From CAZJJZ01 sp964546505 (GTDB taxonomy: Bacteria > Patescibacteriota > Gracilibacteria > UBA1369): 41,927 nucleotides of DNA. The stretch lies in the NCBI GenBank assembly GCA_964546505.1, contig CAZJJZ010000010.1, positions 1-41,927 on the forward strand, read 5' to 3'. The translations under genes and the position numbers were made by a program. How positions within the stretch are numbered: position 1 is the first letter of the stretch; each line of letters opens with the position of its first letter. Under the pieces are notes generated by a model. It saw only the letters and a program-made list of their open reading frames with translations. It was not told where the DNA came from and ran no database searches. Of this stretch, positions 8,874-15,896 are shown piece by piece.

Positions 8874-9315
8874 TGGTGGAGATGCCGGGAGTCGAACCCG
8901 GGTCCACAAATGACTTACACAAACATCTACAATCTTAGTCGCATTCTGTTTAAGTTGAAGAAATAAAGAATGGACAAAAAACTTCTTCAACTAGCTCTTT
9001 CTATACAAATTTGGCGCTAAATCACCCAAAGGCAACCAAATCAGTTCTGCAAATTTCATCAACATCACTTAGCAGAAATCAGTGTATTGACGACCCCAGT
9101 ACTATAGACCGAGGATTTTGGCAAAAGTTTAGCTTATGCAGCAAGTGCGTAAGCAGGAGCGAAAGCTGAAGCAGCTTCCTCTCTCATAGCTCTAGCCAAT
9201 CTAGCAAGTTTGGAGTTTGCATTTACTCTGCGCTGGACGGATCTAACGGGAGACAGCGCGATCCCGTGATTGCAGTTTGTAAAAGAACATTTATGTCGAA
9301 TGCCAATACATCCCC
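8874..9315 (-). ncRNA. ssrA: transfer-messenger RNA (tmRNA)
   Basis: This is a one-piece tmRNA. The 5' end GGGGATG (minus strand, 9309-9315) pairs with CATCTCC next to the 3' end, with one G-U pair, forming the 7-bp acceptor stem. The T-arm has the stem CCGGG/CCCGG around the loop TTCGACT, and the sequence ends in an encoded ACCA (8874-8877). The D-like region has GGCATTCGACAT, typical of tmRNA. The internal tag frame ends in ALAA-stop. tmRNA with SmpB rescues ribosomes stalled on broken mRNAs and tags the product for proteolysis. A good promoter ends 8 nt before the mature 5' end. The length of 442 nt is somewhat above usual. Confidence 0.95.
9134..9220 (-). other. tmRNA proteolysis-tag reading frame (28 codons plus stop)
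   Basis: The resume codon is probably GCA at 9218-9220, in a GTAAATGCAAAC context. The frame encodes ANSKLARLARAM, then REEAASAF, then APAYALAA, and stops at TAA 9134-9136. The YALAA ending is the canonical ClpXP-type degron. At 28 residues the tag is much longer than the 10-11 residue tags of E. coli and relatives, and it is unusually rich in Ala and Arg. The exact resume codon is inferred from alignment to other tmRNAs. Confidence 0.75.
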
Positions 9316-9323
9316 ATGTCGTA

Positions 9324-9351
9324 ATTTTAACAACTTTTCAACACAAGTCAA
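9324..9351 (-). promoter_or_regulatory. tmRNA promoter
   Basis: On the minus strand, TTGACT (9346-9351) and TAAAAT (9324-9329) are separated by 16 bp. The -10 element ends 8 nt before the mature 5' G of tmRNA, so transcription may start at the mature end. Confidence 0.7.
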
Positions 9352-9405
9352 AGCTTTACAAGCAGTATGGAAAAATAGATAATAACTAAGCTAATTTTTA
9401 TTAAG

Positions 9406-9975
9406 ATGAAAATCAAAACCAAGTTTTTTGCAGTAATATTTTTTGCATCTTCTTTAAGTGCCTGTTCGATGCACACTCCCAGCGATGTAGATTTAGCTAA
9501 TTTCCCCAATCAGGCGGAATATACAGTTAGTGATATCGAGCTGGAAAGCAGTCTCTGCAACCTGGTCTCCAGAGAAGAAATTGGCTCATTATTAGAAATG
9601 GCCGTAGAAAGTGAAGCCAACCCCATGCTAACCAAAAACCCTTCAATCAAAGAATGTCATTATTTCAATCGTGAGAATAATTTTACTGGCGTAGCCATTA
9701 TTGCCAACTTGGACAATGAAAAACAGAGTGCCAAAGAGATGTATCAAAAAGCGGTAGAAAATAGCCGTAATGTGCTAAAAATTACCACCACAGAGTTAAC
9801 TGGAGTAGGAGAACAAGCTGTTTATTACAGTCCAAATGCCAACTCCACCACCATCGACGCCCTCAAAAACGACATCTGGCTAAACCTCTCCATCTCCGGC
9901 GACCAAGAAAACCAAAGACTAGAAAAAGGCAAACAGATAGCAAATCTGGTTTTCGACAGCCTGGCGAACCAGTAA
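9406..9975 (+). CDS. lipoprotein, possibly DUF3558-like
   Basis: This is a 189-residue protein with a lipoprotein signal peptide (KTKFFAVIFFASSLSAC; lipobox LSAC, Cys at residue 20). The mature part begins with a flexible stretch and then ESSLCNLVSREEIGSLLEMAV, later KECHYFNREN, GVGEQAVYY and a C-terminal helix with QIANLVFDSL. The pattern C-x-L-(L/V)-(T/S)-x-E-E-(I/V) followed by a Cys about 45-50 residues later resembles DUF3558-type actinobacterial lipoproteins. I cannot confirm membership by reading. It should be anchored to the outer face of the membrane. The gene appears monocistronic; a palindromic element follows immediately after its stop codon. Confidence 0.7.
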   Translation: MKIKTKFFAVIFFASSLSACSMHTPSDVDLANFPNQAEYTVSDIELESSLCNLVSREEIGSLLEMAVESEANPMLTKNPSIKECHYFNRENNFTGVAIIANLDNEKQSAKEMYQKAVENSRNVLKITTTELTGVGEQAVYYSPNANSTTIDALKNDIWLNLSISGDQENQRLEKGKQIANLVFDSLANQ

Positions 9976-10125
9976 GGGCGGACGACATACAAAAAACCGC
10001 AGCAGCGTGTGTCAACACGACAGGGAAGAGTGGCATTATGCAAGGCGACAAGAAAAAAACGACCACAGCGTATTACTATACTGAGGATCGTTTTTATTCG
10101 CAGGCAACGAAGCAGAATGCCGCCC
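9976..10125. repeat. hairpin-forming intergenic element bounded by GGGCGG...CCGCCC
   Basis: The entire space between the lipoprotein stop codon and the efp stop codon is bounded by a 6-bp inverted repeat (GGGCGG at 9976, CCGCCC ending at 10125). Inside, 10031-10068 and 10082-10122 form an imperfect inverted repeat of about 38 bp. It shares GGCATT-x-TGC and, further in, GAA-x-AAAAACGA-x-C, around an AT-rich centre. The left part (9988-10008) also resembles 10050-10072 as a degenerate direct repeat. It could be a small MITE-like or REP-like element or a structured RNA shared by the two convergent transcripts. No coding capacity is evident. Confidence 0.5.
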
Positions 10126-10686
10126 CTATTGATTTACCCTTTCGACATATTCACCGGTGTCTGTGTTTACTCTAATCACATCCCCTTCTTTAATAAACAG
10201 CGGGGCGTTAACCTTGGCACCAGTCTCAATTGTAACCTGTTTTGAGCCTCCTGTAGCGGTATCTCCTTTGTCACCAGGAGGAGAATCAATTACTTTAAAA
10301 TTCATTTTTGGCGGCAACTGAATAGTAAATGGTGACCCATCAATGTGAACTACAATTACATCACTGCCATCCACAATATAATCCATCATTTCTTCGACAT
10401 TGCTGACCGGAATTGTAAATTGTTCATAATTGGCATTGTCCATCAAGGTTAAATCCGAACCATCATTGTAAAGATATTGGCTTTTTCTGTATTCCACATT
10501 GGCTTCTTCCACATCTTCTCCGCTTTTAAAAGTCACTTCCATCACTTTGCCGGACTTGGCATTTTTGATTTTGGTGCGAGTGAAGGCTGAGCCCTTGCCC
10601 GGATTAACAAAATTATAAGATACAATAATATAGGTTTCGCCATTATATTTAATAGCAGTACCTTTGGTAAAATCTGAAGTTTGCAT
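10126..10686 (-). CDS. efp: translation elongation factor P
   Basis: This 186-residue protein has the three beta-barrel domains of EF-P. The KOW-like N-terminal domain carries the loop NPGKGSAF with Lys at residue 31, aligned with the modified Lys34 of E. coli EF-P. The middle domain shows YRKSQYLYNDGSDLTLMDN and the C-terminal domain LPPKMNFKVIDSPPGDKGDTA. EF-P binds between the P and E sites and relieves stalling at consecutive prolines. A tip lysine suits (R)-beta-lysylation by EpmA, and an EpmA-like gene lies 1.9 kb away. Unlike most genes here it has a Shine-Dalgarno-like AAAGGA before the ATG, and a clear promoter. It is convergent with the lipoprotein gene. Confidence 0.95.
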   Translation of the reverse strand: MQTSDFTKGTAIKYNGETYIIVSYNFVNPGKGSAFTRTKIKNAKSGKVMEVTFKSGEDVEEANVEYRKSQYLYNDGSDLTLMDNANYEQFTIPVSNVEEMMDYIVDGSDVIVVHIDGSPFTIQLPPKMNFKVIDSPPGDKGDTATGGSKQVTIETGAKVNAPLFIKEGDVIRVNTDTGEYVERVNQ

Positions 10687-10716
10687 AGCTTTCCTTTAAG
10701 AATACGAATCGCGGGC

Positions 10717-10746
10717 ATTGTAGATCATGGTCTTCAAACAGGTCAA
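10717..10746 (-). promoter_or_regulatory. efp promoter
   Basis: On the minus strand, TTGACC (10741-10746) and TACAAT (10717-10722) are separated by 18 bp. The ATG at 10686 is preceded by AAAGGA, giving a leader of about 25 nt. Confidence 0.6.
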
Positions 10747-10758
10747 ACAAAAAGTAAT

Positions 10759-10788
10759 TAGACAGATGAGGGCCTTTTGTATTAAAAT
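10759..10788 (+). promoter_or_regulatory. promoter of the WxL-like/DUF916-like pair
   Basis: TAGACA (10759-10764) and TAAAAT (10783-10788) are separated by 18 bp. The predicted start lies about 15 nt before the ATG at 10810. The region is shared with the divergent efp promoter. Confidence 0.5.
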
Positions 10789-10809
10789 CAAAGCGCAACC
10801 AAAACAAAC

Positions 10810-11478
10810 ATGTCCCAAAAACTTCAAAGTCTCATTTCAATCCTCTTAATTCTCGCCAATTTAGCATTTTCATGGCAGGTTTTTGCTCAAACCGTGCCAA
10901 CCACTATGACAATAGTTGCTTCCTGCATACCGGCGCAATTCACGAATATTGCCGAGCTGGAAAGCATCAATTTTCCTACCGTCTCCACTTCCGCCAACAA
11001 CCAAACCTCTCTTGGTGATTTCCAAGGTCCAATCAGTCTAACCGACAATCGAACTGGAGCAGCTGACTGTGGCCCAAATCCCGTCACTTTGACAGTACAA
11101 ATTCTTAGTGCCAACAATAATTTCCAAACCAGTACCGGCCGCGGCTTTTTCAACGGCTCCGACGATATTTTCGAACCAGTTGCCAAAAACGAACGTGCCG
11201 CGGCCCTTTCGGCCATTCAAATCGGACAACCTACCTGTACCGGATGCACCGACTTCAGTCATAGCTCAGTACTGTCAGCCACTCAAGCACTCAGTGCCAA
11301 CAATGATAGCGATTTAAACCCCGCCAATGATGGCGACAAAGTAGCCGTTTTATTCAATGCCGATCATGGGTTTTCCGGTGTTGCGACAATCCCATCTTTC
11401 AATTATAGTTTGGAAATTCCGGCTGGTGTGGCACCTGGGAGTTATCAGGCTACCCTTACTTATACACTGACCCCCTAG
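10810..11478 (+). CDS. secreted WxL-like surface protein
   Basis: This 222-residue protein has an N-terminal signal peptide (LQSLISILLILANLAFSWQVFA, cleavage after VFA). The mature part is a beta-rich Ser/Thr/Asn domain with two Cys pairs (ASCIPAQF with AADCGPN; PTCTGC). It ends in VAPGSYQATLTYTLTP, the pattern that closes WxL domains of Gram-positive surface proteins. The segment NNNFQTSTGRGFF and the upstream sigma-strand-like repeats fit the same fold. It is followed 6 bp later by a DUF916-like membrane protein, reproducing the WxL/WxLIP pairing of Firmicutes. The truncated gene at the window start has the same ending. A true W-x-L tripeptide is not obvious, so I call it WxL-like. Confidence 0.6.
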   Translation: MSQKLQSLISILLILANLAFSWQVFAQTVPTTMTIVASCIPAQFTNIAELESINFPTVSTSANNQTSLGDFQGPISLTDNRTGAADCGPNPVTLTVQILSANNNFQTSTGRGFFNGSDDIFEPVAKNERAAALSAIQIGQPTCTGCTDFSHSSVLSATQALSANNDSDLNPANDGDKVAVLFNADHGFSGVATIPSFNYSLEIPAGVAPGSYQATLTYTLTP

Positions 11479-11484
11479 TTAGTA

Positions 11485-12555
11485 ATGAAACTAAAATTAC
11501 TCGGTTTTGTTCTCATCCTCTTCCCCATTTTCTGTCAGGCTAGTTTTAGTATTTTAAACGAAGATAAAAGCAATCAAACTATTTTCAGCTCCCCTCCCGG
11601 AGGTAGTGACATCAAGAACATTACTATCAGCAACAACGGCAATGTCGATTTGGATTTAACGATTACCGGTTCTGACGCTTTATTAAACAAAAACGGCATT
11701 ACAAGTTATCTACAGCCAGCGGATTCCAAGTCAATTGGTCAATGGCTGGAAACTCCCAAAACCCAGGTCCGTGTTGCTGCTAATTCTAGCACAACCTTGC
11801 CGATTACCTTACGCATTCCCAGCACGGCCACGCCGGGAGTTTATTTAGGAGGTCTCAGTGTACAAGTTGATAATAGTCAAAATAATGGCAACAACACCGG
11901 TGCAAAAGCTATCCCAAGGGTCATTCACAAAGTGATCGCCAATGTTAACGGCACCAAAAAACTCGATTATCAGTTTTCACCTTTGGAGTTTATTGGCAGC
12001 CCCTACGATCATTTTCGCTTCAGCTTTATTAACCGTGGCAACACACTGATACAGCTTAATTACCAAATCCAAGTCCGCAACCTGCTGACCAACCGTCTAT
12101 CTACCATCGCCCCACCCCCCATATACATTGCCCCGGATCAAAAAAGTGAATTAACCAATGCTTGGTCTGACAATTCTCCTCTTCAAGAAGCCAGTATCAA
12201 ACTACAAGTAGCTAGCTTTGATCCAACACTCAATCGCTATGAAGAAAGTCATGATTATCAACAAACCATCATTTTTAGCCGTTTCAGCACCCTGCTCTCG
12301 ATTACTCTCTTTGGCTTAATTGCCTTAACTATGATTGTTTGGTCCATTAGACACCTTTACTATCACCTGCTGCGCCACAAAAGCCACCCATACAAGGTCA
12401 AAAAAGACGAGAATCTGGCCGGCATCGCTCAGAAAAACCAGATATCCTGGCAGCTATTGGCCCGTGTCAACCGACTGCAAAAGCCCTACACATTAGAAGA
12501 AAATCAAATCATCCTACTTCCTATTCGCTCTCCTAAGATTCACAAATCGCGATAA
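11485..12555 (+). CDS. DUF916-like (WxLIP-type) membrane protein with C-terminal LysM domain
   Basis: This 356-residue protein begins with a signal peptide (LLGFVLILFPIFCQASF). The exported region has two Ig-like beta domains with features of DUF916: SSPPGGSDIKNITISNNG near the N-terminus, then VRVAANSSTTLPITLRIPS and TPGVYLGGLSVQV, and in the second domain FRFSFINRGNT. A transmembrane helix follows (about 275-295, LLSITLFGLIALTMIVW), with a basic stretch after it. The C-terminal 45 residues (YKVKKDENLAGIAQKNQISW, later LLARVNRLQKPY and IILLPI) form a LysM motif. Positive-inside topology would put this LysM in the cytoplasm, which is odd for a glycan-binding motif. Co-transcribed with the WxL-like gene, it probably anchors or presents that protein. 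The 3' end overlaps the convergent gene by 16 bp. Confidence 0.7.
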   Translation: MKLKLLGFVLILFPIFCQASFSILNEDKSNQTIFSSPPGGSDIKNITISNNGNVDLDLTITGSDALLNKNGITSYLQPADSKSIGQWLETPKTQVRVAANSSTTLPITLRIPSTATPGVYLGGLSVQVDNSQNNGNNTGAKAIPRVIHKVIANVNGTKKLDYQFSPLEFIGSPYDHFRFSFINRGNTLIQLNYQIQVRNLLTNRLSTIAPPPIYIAPDQKSELTNAWSDNSPLQEASIKLQVASFDPTLNRYEESHDYQQTIIFSRFSTLLSITLFGLIALTMIVWSIRHLYYHLLRHKSHPYKVKKDENLAGIAQKNQISWQLLARVNRLQKPYTLEENQIILLPIRSPKIHKSR

Positions 12556-13898
12556 GGAAAAGTCATTACATTTTGAATATTTGATTGATTGGTCAGAATC
12601 ATCACCAACCTATCAACGCCTAGGGCATTTCCACCCGTAGGAGGTAGACCAAAATTTAAAGCCCTAATGTAGCTCTGGTCCACATCATAAGACAATTTAC
12701 CAAGTTTTTGTCGCAGAGCTTGCTCAATTTCCAATCTCGCTTTCTGTTCTTCAGGATCATTCAACTCGCTAAAGCCGTTGCATACCTCCAGGCCGCCCAC
12801 AAACAACTCAAACCGCTCGGCGTATTCAGGCTTCAGCGCTTTCCTTTTGGCAAGGGCGGCCTGTGACAAAGGATAATCATACAGAAAAACAGCCCCCATT
12901 TTACGCAATTCTGGTTCCACCTCCCTCAACATCAATAAATGAAATAAATCATCATAATGATAATCTTTGGCATTGGTATAGCCCTTGCCAATTGCCACTG
13001 CTCTCAACTTGTCTTCATCAAGTAATTGATCCTCACTAACTGCAGCAAATTGTTCAAAAGCCTTCTGCACACTGATTTTCGGCCACTGCTGTGCGATAGG
13101 GATTTTCCAATCACCGTAAATGCAGCAATCAGTCTCCCAACCCATCTGATGTGCCAAAGCCAAATAAACTTGTTTGAAAAGCCTTTCTGTATCAGACATG
13201 ATTTCCTCATAGGAGGCATAAGCTCTATACCATTCTAGTATGGTAAATTCTGGATTATGAGAATCTGAAAAGGTTTCCTGATTACGATATGAGCGAGTGA
13301 TTTGGTATATTCTCTCCCATCCGCCAGCAACCATTTTTTTCATCGCATACTCGGGAGATGTAATCAAATAAAGGTCTTCCCGCACTTGATTAGTCGCTGA
13401 CCAGTCGGATTTAAACTCAGTCTTGAAGACTTCCAAAAAAGGCTCCATGCCAGGCAGCCTTACCAAAGTCGGAGTTTCCACCTCCAAAAACTGCTCAGCA
13501 TCAAAAAAGCTCCTAATTCGCTTTAAAATCTCGCCCCTTAAAAAAATCACATTTTTTAAATCTCTATTTACACACCATTTTTGATAATTAGGGCTTGCTG
13601 AATTTATAAAAAAATCATCACACCCTGCCAAAACCAGAAAATCTGTAAATCTCCAACAGGAATTTTGAGTTTCCCAAAAAAGACAAAACTCAACAATCTC
13701 TCCAATTGTGCAATTTGCGTCTCCAAGCAGTTTTAGCTGTCCACTTTGATCTTGAATAATCAAAGCTCCTTTTTCTCTCGCTATCAATCTGCCCGCCACC
13801 CACTTGCCATCAGAATTTTGGTGGTCTAACTCAGCAATCGACATGTTTCTGCGACTTCTGGCTGGATAGGCAGCAAATTTTCCCGCTCGGTCGCTCAT
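12540..13898 (-). CDS. class II lysyl-tRNA synthetase-family protein, EpmA/GenX-like
   Basis: This 452-residue protein has an N-terminal OB-fold-like part (KWVAGRLIAREKGALIIQDQ, about 31-60) and a class II synthetase core. Motif 2 appears as YQITRSYRNQETFSDSHNPE followed by FTILEWYRAY, and motif 3 as GGNALGVDRLVMIL. Details match EpmA (PoxA/GenX), the ligase that attaches (R)-beta-lysine to EF-P: LYLITSPEYAMKKMVAGG, FLYDYPLSQAALAK, and GLEVCNGFSELNDPEEQ. Canonical LysRS usually has a different sequence (HPxxxSPLAK) at the second of these sites. EpmA of E. coli lacks an OB domain and is shorter (325 residues), so this could be an OB-retaining EpmA or a divergent LysRS. The ATG has no clear Shine-Dalgarno sequence. 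An efp gene lies nearby; epmB is not in the window. Confidence 0.7.
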   Translation of the reverse strand: MSDRAGKFAAYPARSRRNMSIAELDHQNSDGKWVAGRLIAREKGALIIQDQSGQLKLLGDANCTIGEIVEFCLFWETQNSCWRFTDFLVLAGCDDFFINSASPNYQKWCVNRDLKNVIFLRGEILKRIRSFFDAEQFLEVETPTLVRLPGMEPFLEVFKTEFKSDWSATNQVREDLYLITSPEYAMKKMVAGGWERIYQITRSYRNQETFSDSHNPEFTILEWYRAYASYEEIMSDTERLFKQVYLALAHQMGWETDCCIYGDWKIPIAQQWPKISVQKAFEQFAAVSEDQLLDEDKLRAVAIGKGYTNAKDYHYDDLFHLLMLREVEPELRKMGAVFLYDYPLSQAALAKRKALKPEYAERFELFVGGLEVCNGFSELNDPEEQKARLEIEQALRQKLGKLSYDVDQSYIRALNFGLPPTGGNALGVDRLVMILTNQSNIQNVMTFPYRDL

Positions 13899-13943
13899 AA
13901 AAAATCCCCAAATGCCTGTTTGTTGTAACTAAAAATAGATGAA

Positions 13944-13971
13944 TTTTCAATAGCAATATGCTATATATACT
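13944..13971 (+). promoter_or_regulatory. promoter of the GH79-like gene
   Basis: TTTTCA (13944-13949) and TATACT (13966-13971) are separated by 16 bp. The predicted start, near 13978, is only about 9 nt before the ATG at 13987, so the transcript would be nearly leaderless. Confidence 0.5.
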
Positions 13972-13986
13972 GCCGTATCACTCAAA

Positions 13987-15672
13987 ATGAAACAATCCAC
14001 CCCAAAAAAAACAGCTCTGTCAACCGACAGTCCCGCTATTCCAATTTACAAACACCGCTTCGCGCTTAGCTTTTTGCTGGTACTTTGCCTAATTATTATC
14101 CTGATTTGGACCATCCCAGAGCTGTTGAGTATAGTTCTTACGGTTTTGCTCACCACCTACACCAAACTAATAACTCTCAAAGAGAATTTCCTGACCGAAA
14201 ATATCCACTTCAATCAGACTACTATCAATTTAGATAACGCACGCATTGTGCATACCACAAGACCGGAATTTCTATCATTTGCCATAGACACTTCTGTCTG
14301 GCTGGGCGGTTCTTGGTGGTCGCCATCGGGCAAAAAGGAAAAGGGCGGTTTGGGGTCACATAAGGTGTCGCCCCTAGATCTAGAAAACCCCAAATTAATT
14401 AAATTAGCCAAGGCGCTTAGCCCCAGTTATTTGCGACTGGGAGGCTCTGAAGCCGATAAAGTTTTGTTTCAAGACAGTGATTCACCAGTCGCCAGCAAAA
14501 GCACCAAGCCCTCAATTCACCTGTACCCGCAAAACATTGACCAAGTCATTAGCTTTGCTCAAAACATCAACAGTAAAATTCTTTTCACGGCCAATGCTGG
14601 ACCTTTGGTACGTGATTTTAATTTAGCCTGGCAATCCGATAATCTGGAAAAACTGATTAATTACCTCAAGAGCAAAAATTATTCCTTCCCAGTCTGGGAA
14701 TTGGGCAATGAGGTGAATGCCTTTTGGGTAATACATGGACCTTCCAGCCAAATAGAGCCCGCCCAATACCTCAAAGACCTGGCCCGTTTTAATGAATTGA
14801 TCAAAAGTAATTTCCCTGAAAGTCAAACAGCCGGCCCGGCGGCAGCCTTCTGGCCGGTTATCGGAGAAACTCCCTCTCGCGAAGGCAGCTTCATGCGAGC
14901 TATACTCCACCCCCAAAACAACCTGAACCCGGACATTATTACCTGGCACTATTATCCTCAGCAATCACGGCGCTGCCCACTGAAGATCAGAGAGGCACAG
15001 CCTGGTTATTTGTTTAATCCATTTAAATTAAGCGACGTCAGCAAATGGGCTGTAGAAATTAATCAAGAAAATCCCCGCGATTTGGAAGTCTGGTTGGGCG
15101 AAACGGGCAATGCGCAATGTGGTGGCGAGCCGGGAGTATCCGACACCTTTGAATCCACCATCTGGTGGCTGGATTTACTAGGTCAAATGGCAAGAAATAA
15201 ACAAAAACTTGTAATCAGACAATCTTTGGTGGGGTCTAATTATGGTTTACTGGCAGAAGATAGTTTTGAACCTCGACCAGACTATTTCGCTTCCTTGCTT
15301 TGGAAAAAAACCATGGGTAAAGAAGTCTTGGCCCCCTCCAGCCTCAGTAATAGCAACCCCTTCCTACGCCTTTACCTTCATTGTTCCGCAGAGAGCAAAG
15401 AACACCTCACAATTTTAGCGATCAATATCAGTCAAAAATTACCCGCCCAACTGATTTTTGCCAAAAACAATCCGCTAGCTATTTATCAATTGCAGGCTGA
15501 TGGTTCCTCTCAAAACTCGCTCTTATTGAATGGCCAAAAACTGGCACTGCTGGCTCAAGGTGAAATCCCGGCCCTCACGCCACAAAATTCCGAAACCAAC
15601 ACCGTCAACTTACCACCCGTCAGTGCCACATTCGTAAATATACCGGCCGGCCTCAATAACCCTTGCGATTAA
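13987..15672 (+). CDS. membrane-anchored GH79-like (heparanase/beta-glucuronidase-type) glycoside hydrolase
   Basis: This 561-residue protein has an N-terminal membrane anchor (residues 21-55) and then a TIM-barrel. Clan GH-A signatures match heparanase-like GH79. Near the barrel start is LSPSYLRLGGSEADKVLF. The acid/base motif is WELGNEVN (Glu242), followed by TWHYYP, and the nucleophile is in WLGETGNAQCGG (Glu372), corresponding to human heparanase GETS...GG. A C-terminal beta-sandwich covers about 460-555. Family members cleave glucuronic-acid-containing glycans, including heparan sulfate, arabinogalactans and other uronates. The extracellular side is expected from the single N-terminal anchor. 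The gene is monocistronic with its own promoter and is followed by the DnaA-box-like array. The substrate cannot be predicted. Confidence 0.85.
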   Translation: MKQSTPKKTALSTDSPAIPIYKHRFALSFLLVLCLIIILIWTIPELLSIVLTVLLTTYTKLITLKENFLTENIHFNQTTINLDNARIVHTTRPEFLSFAIDTSVWLGGSWWSPSGKKEKGGLGSHKVSPLDLENPKLIKLAKALSPSYLRLGGSEADKVLFQDSDSPVASKSTKPSIHLYPQNIDQVISFAQNINSKILFTANAGPLVRDFNLAWQSDNLEKLINYLKSKNYSFPVWELGNEVNAFWVIHGPSSQIEPAQYLKDLARFNELIKSNFPESQTAGPAAAFWPVIGETPSREGSFMRAILHPQNNLNPDIITWHYYPQQSRRCPLKIREAQPGYLFNPFKLSDVSKWAVEINQENPRDLEVWLGETGNAQCGGEPGVSDTFESTIWWLDLLGQMARNKQKLVIRQSLVGSNYGLLAEDSFEPRPDYFASLLWKKTMGKEVLAPSSLSNSNPFLRLYLHCSAESKEHLTILAINISQKLPAQLIFAKNNPLAIYQLQADGSSQNSLLLNGQKLALLAQGEIPALTPQNSETNTVNLPPVSATFVNIPAGLNNPCD

Positions 15673-15757
15673 TTTACACAAGTTTTGCACACCCTTTCCA
15701 CCATTGTTATCACTTTTACACAGACTTTGCACCCAGTTTTGCACAACTTTTTGCACC
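15672..15757 (+). other. array of DnaA-box-like 9-mers (candidate replication origin)
   Basis: Seven co-oriented copies of TTWTNCACA or near matches begin at 15672 (ATTTACACA), 15683 (TTTTGCACA), 15694 (CTTTCCACC), 15714 (TTTTACACA), 15725 (CTTTGCACC), 15737 (TTTTGCACA) and 15749 (TTTTGCACC). Three are perfect to the E. coli consensus TTWTNCACA. Spacings are 11, 11, 20, 11, 12 and 12 bp, so the sites lie nearly on one face of the helix. The region lies between convergent genes, where no promoter is expected. It is followed by an AT-rich tract (15779-15802) that could serve as an unwinding element. dnaN lies about 3.5 kb away. Confidence 0.5.
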
Positions 15758-15896
15758 AACTTGCGATTGCCAGAGCAAAGAATTATTTTTTTGTATTAGT
15801 GAATGTCAAGCTTCAAGACTAATACCAAACACCAGAAAAGATCCTCTGATCAATTATTGTCAGAGCTGGGTCAGAAACTGGAAAAATCCAGCCTGA
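15758..15896. other. rest of the GH79-mfd convergent intergenic region
   Basis: This stretch has no gene. It contains an AT-rich run (15779-15802, including AATTATTTTTTTGTATTAG) next to the DnaA-like array, and a short inverted repeat CTCTGA/TCAGAG (15844-15849 and 15860-15865) with no T-tract. No intrinsic terminator for either convergent gene is obvious. Confidence 0.5.
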
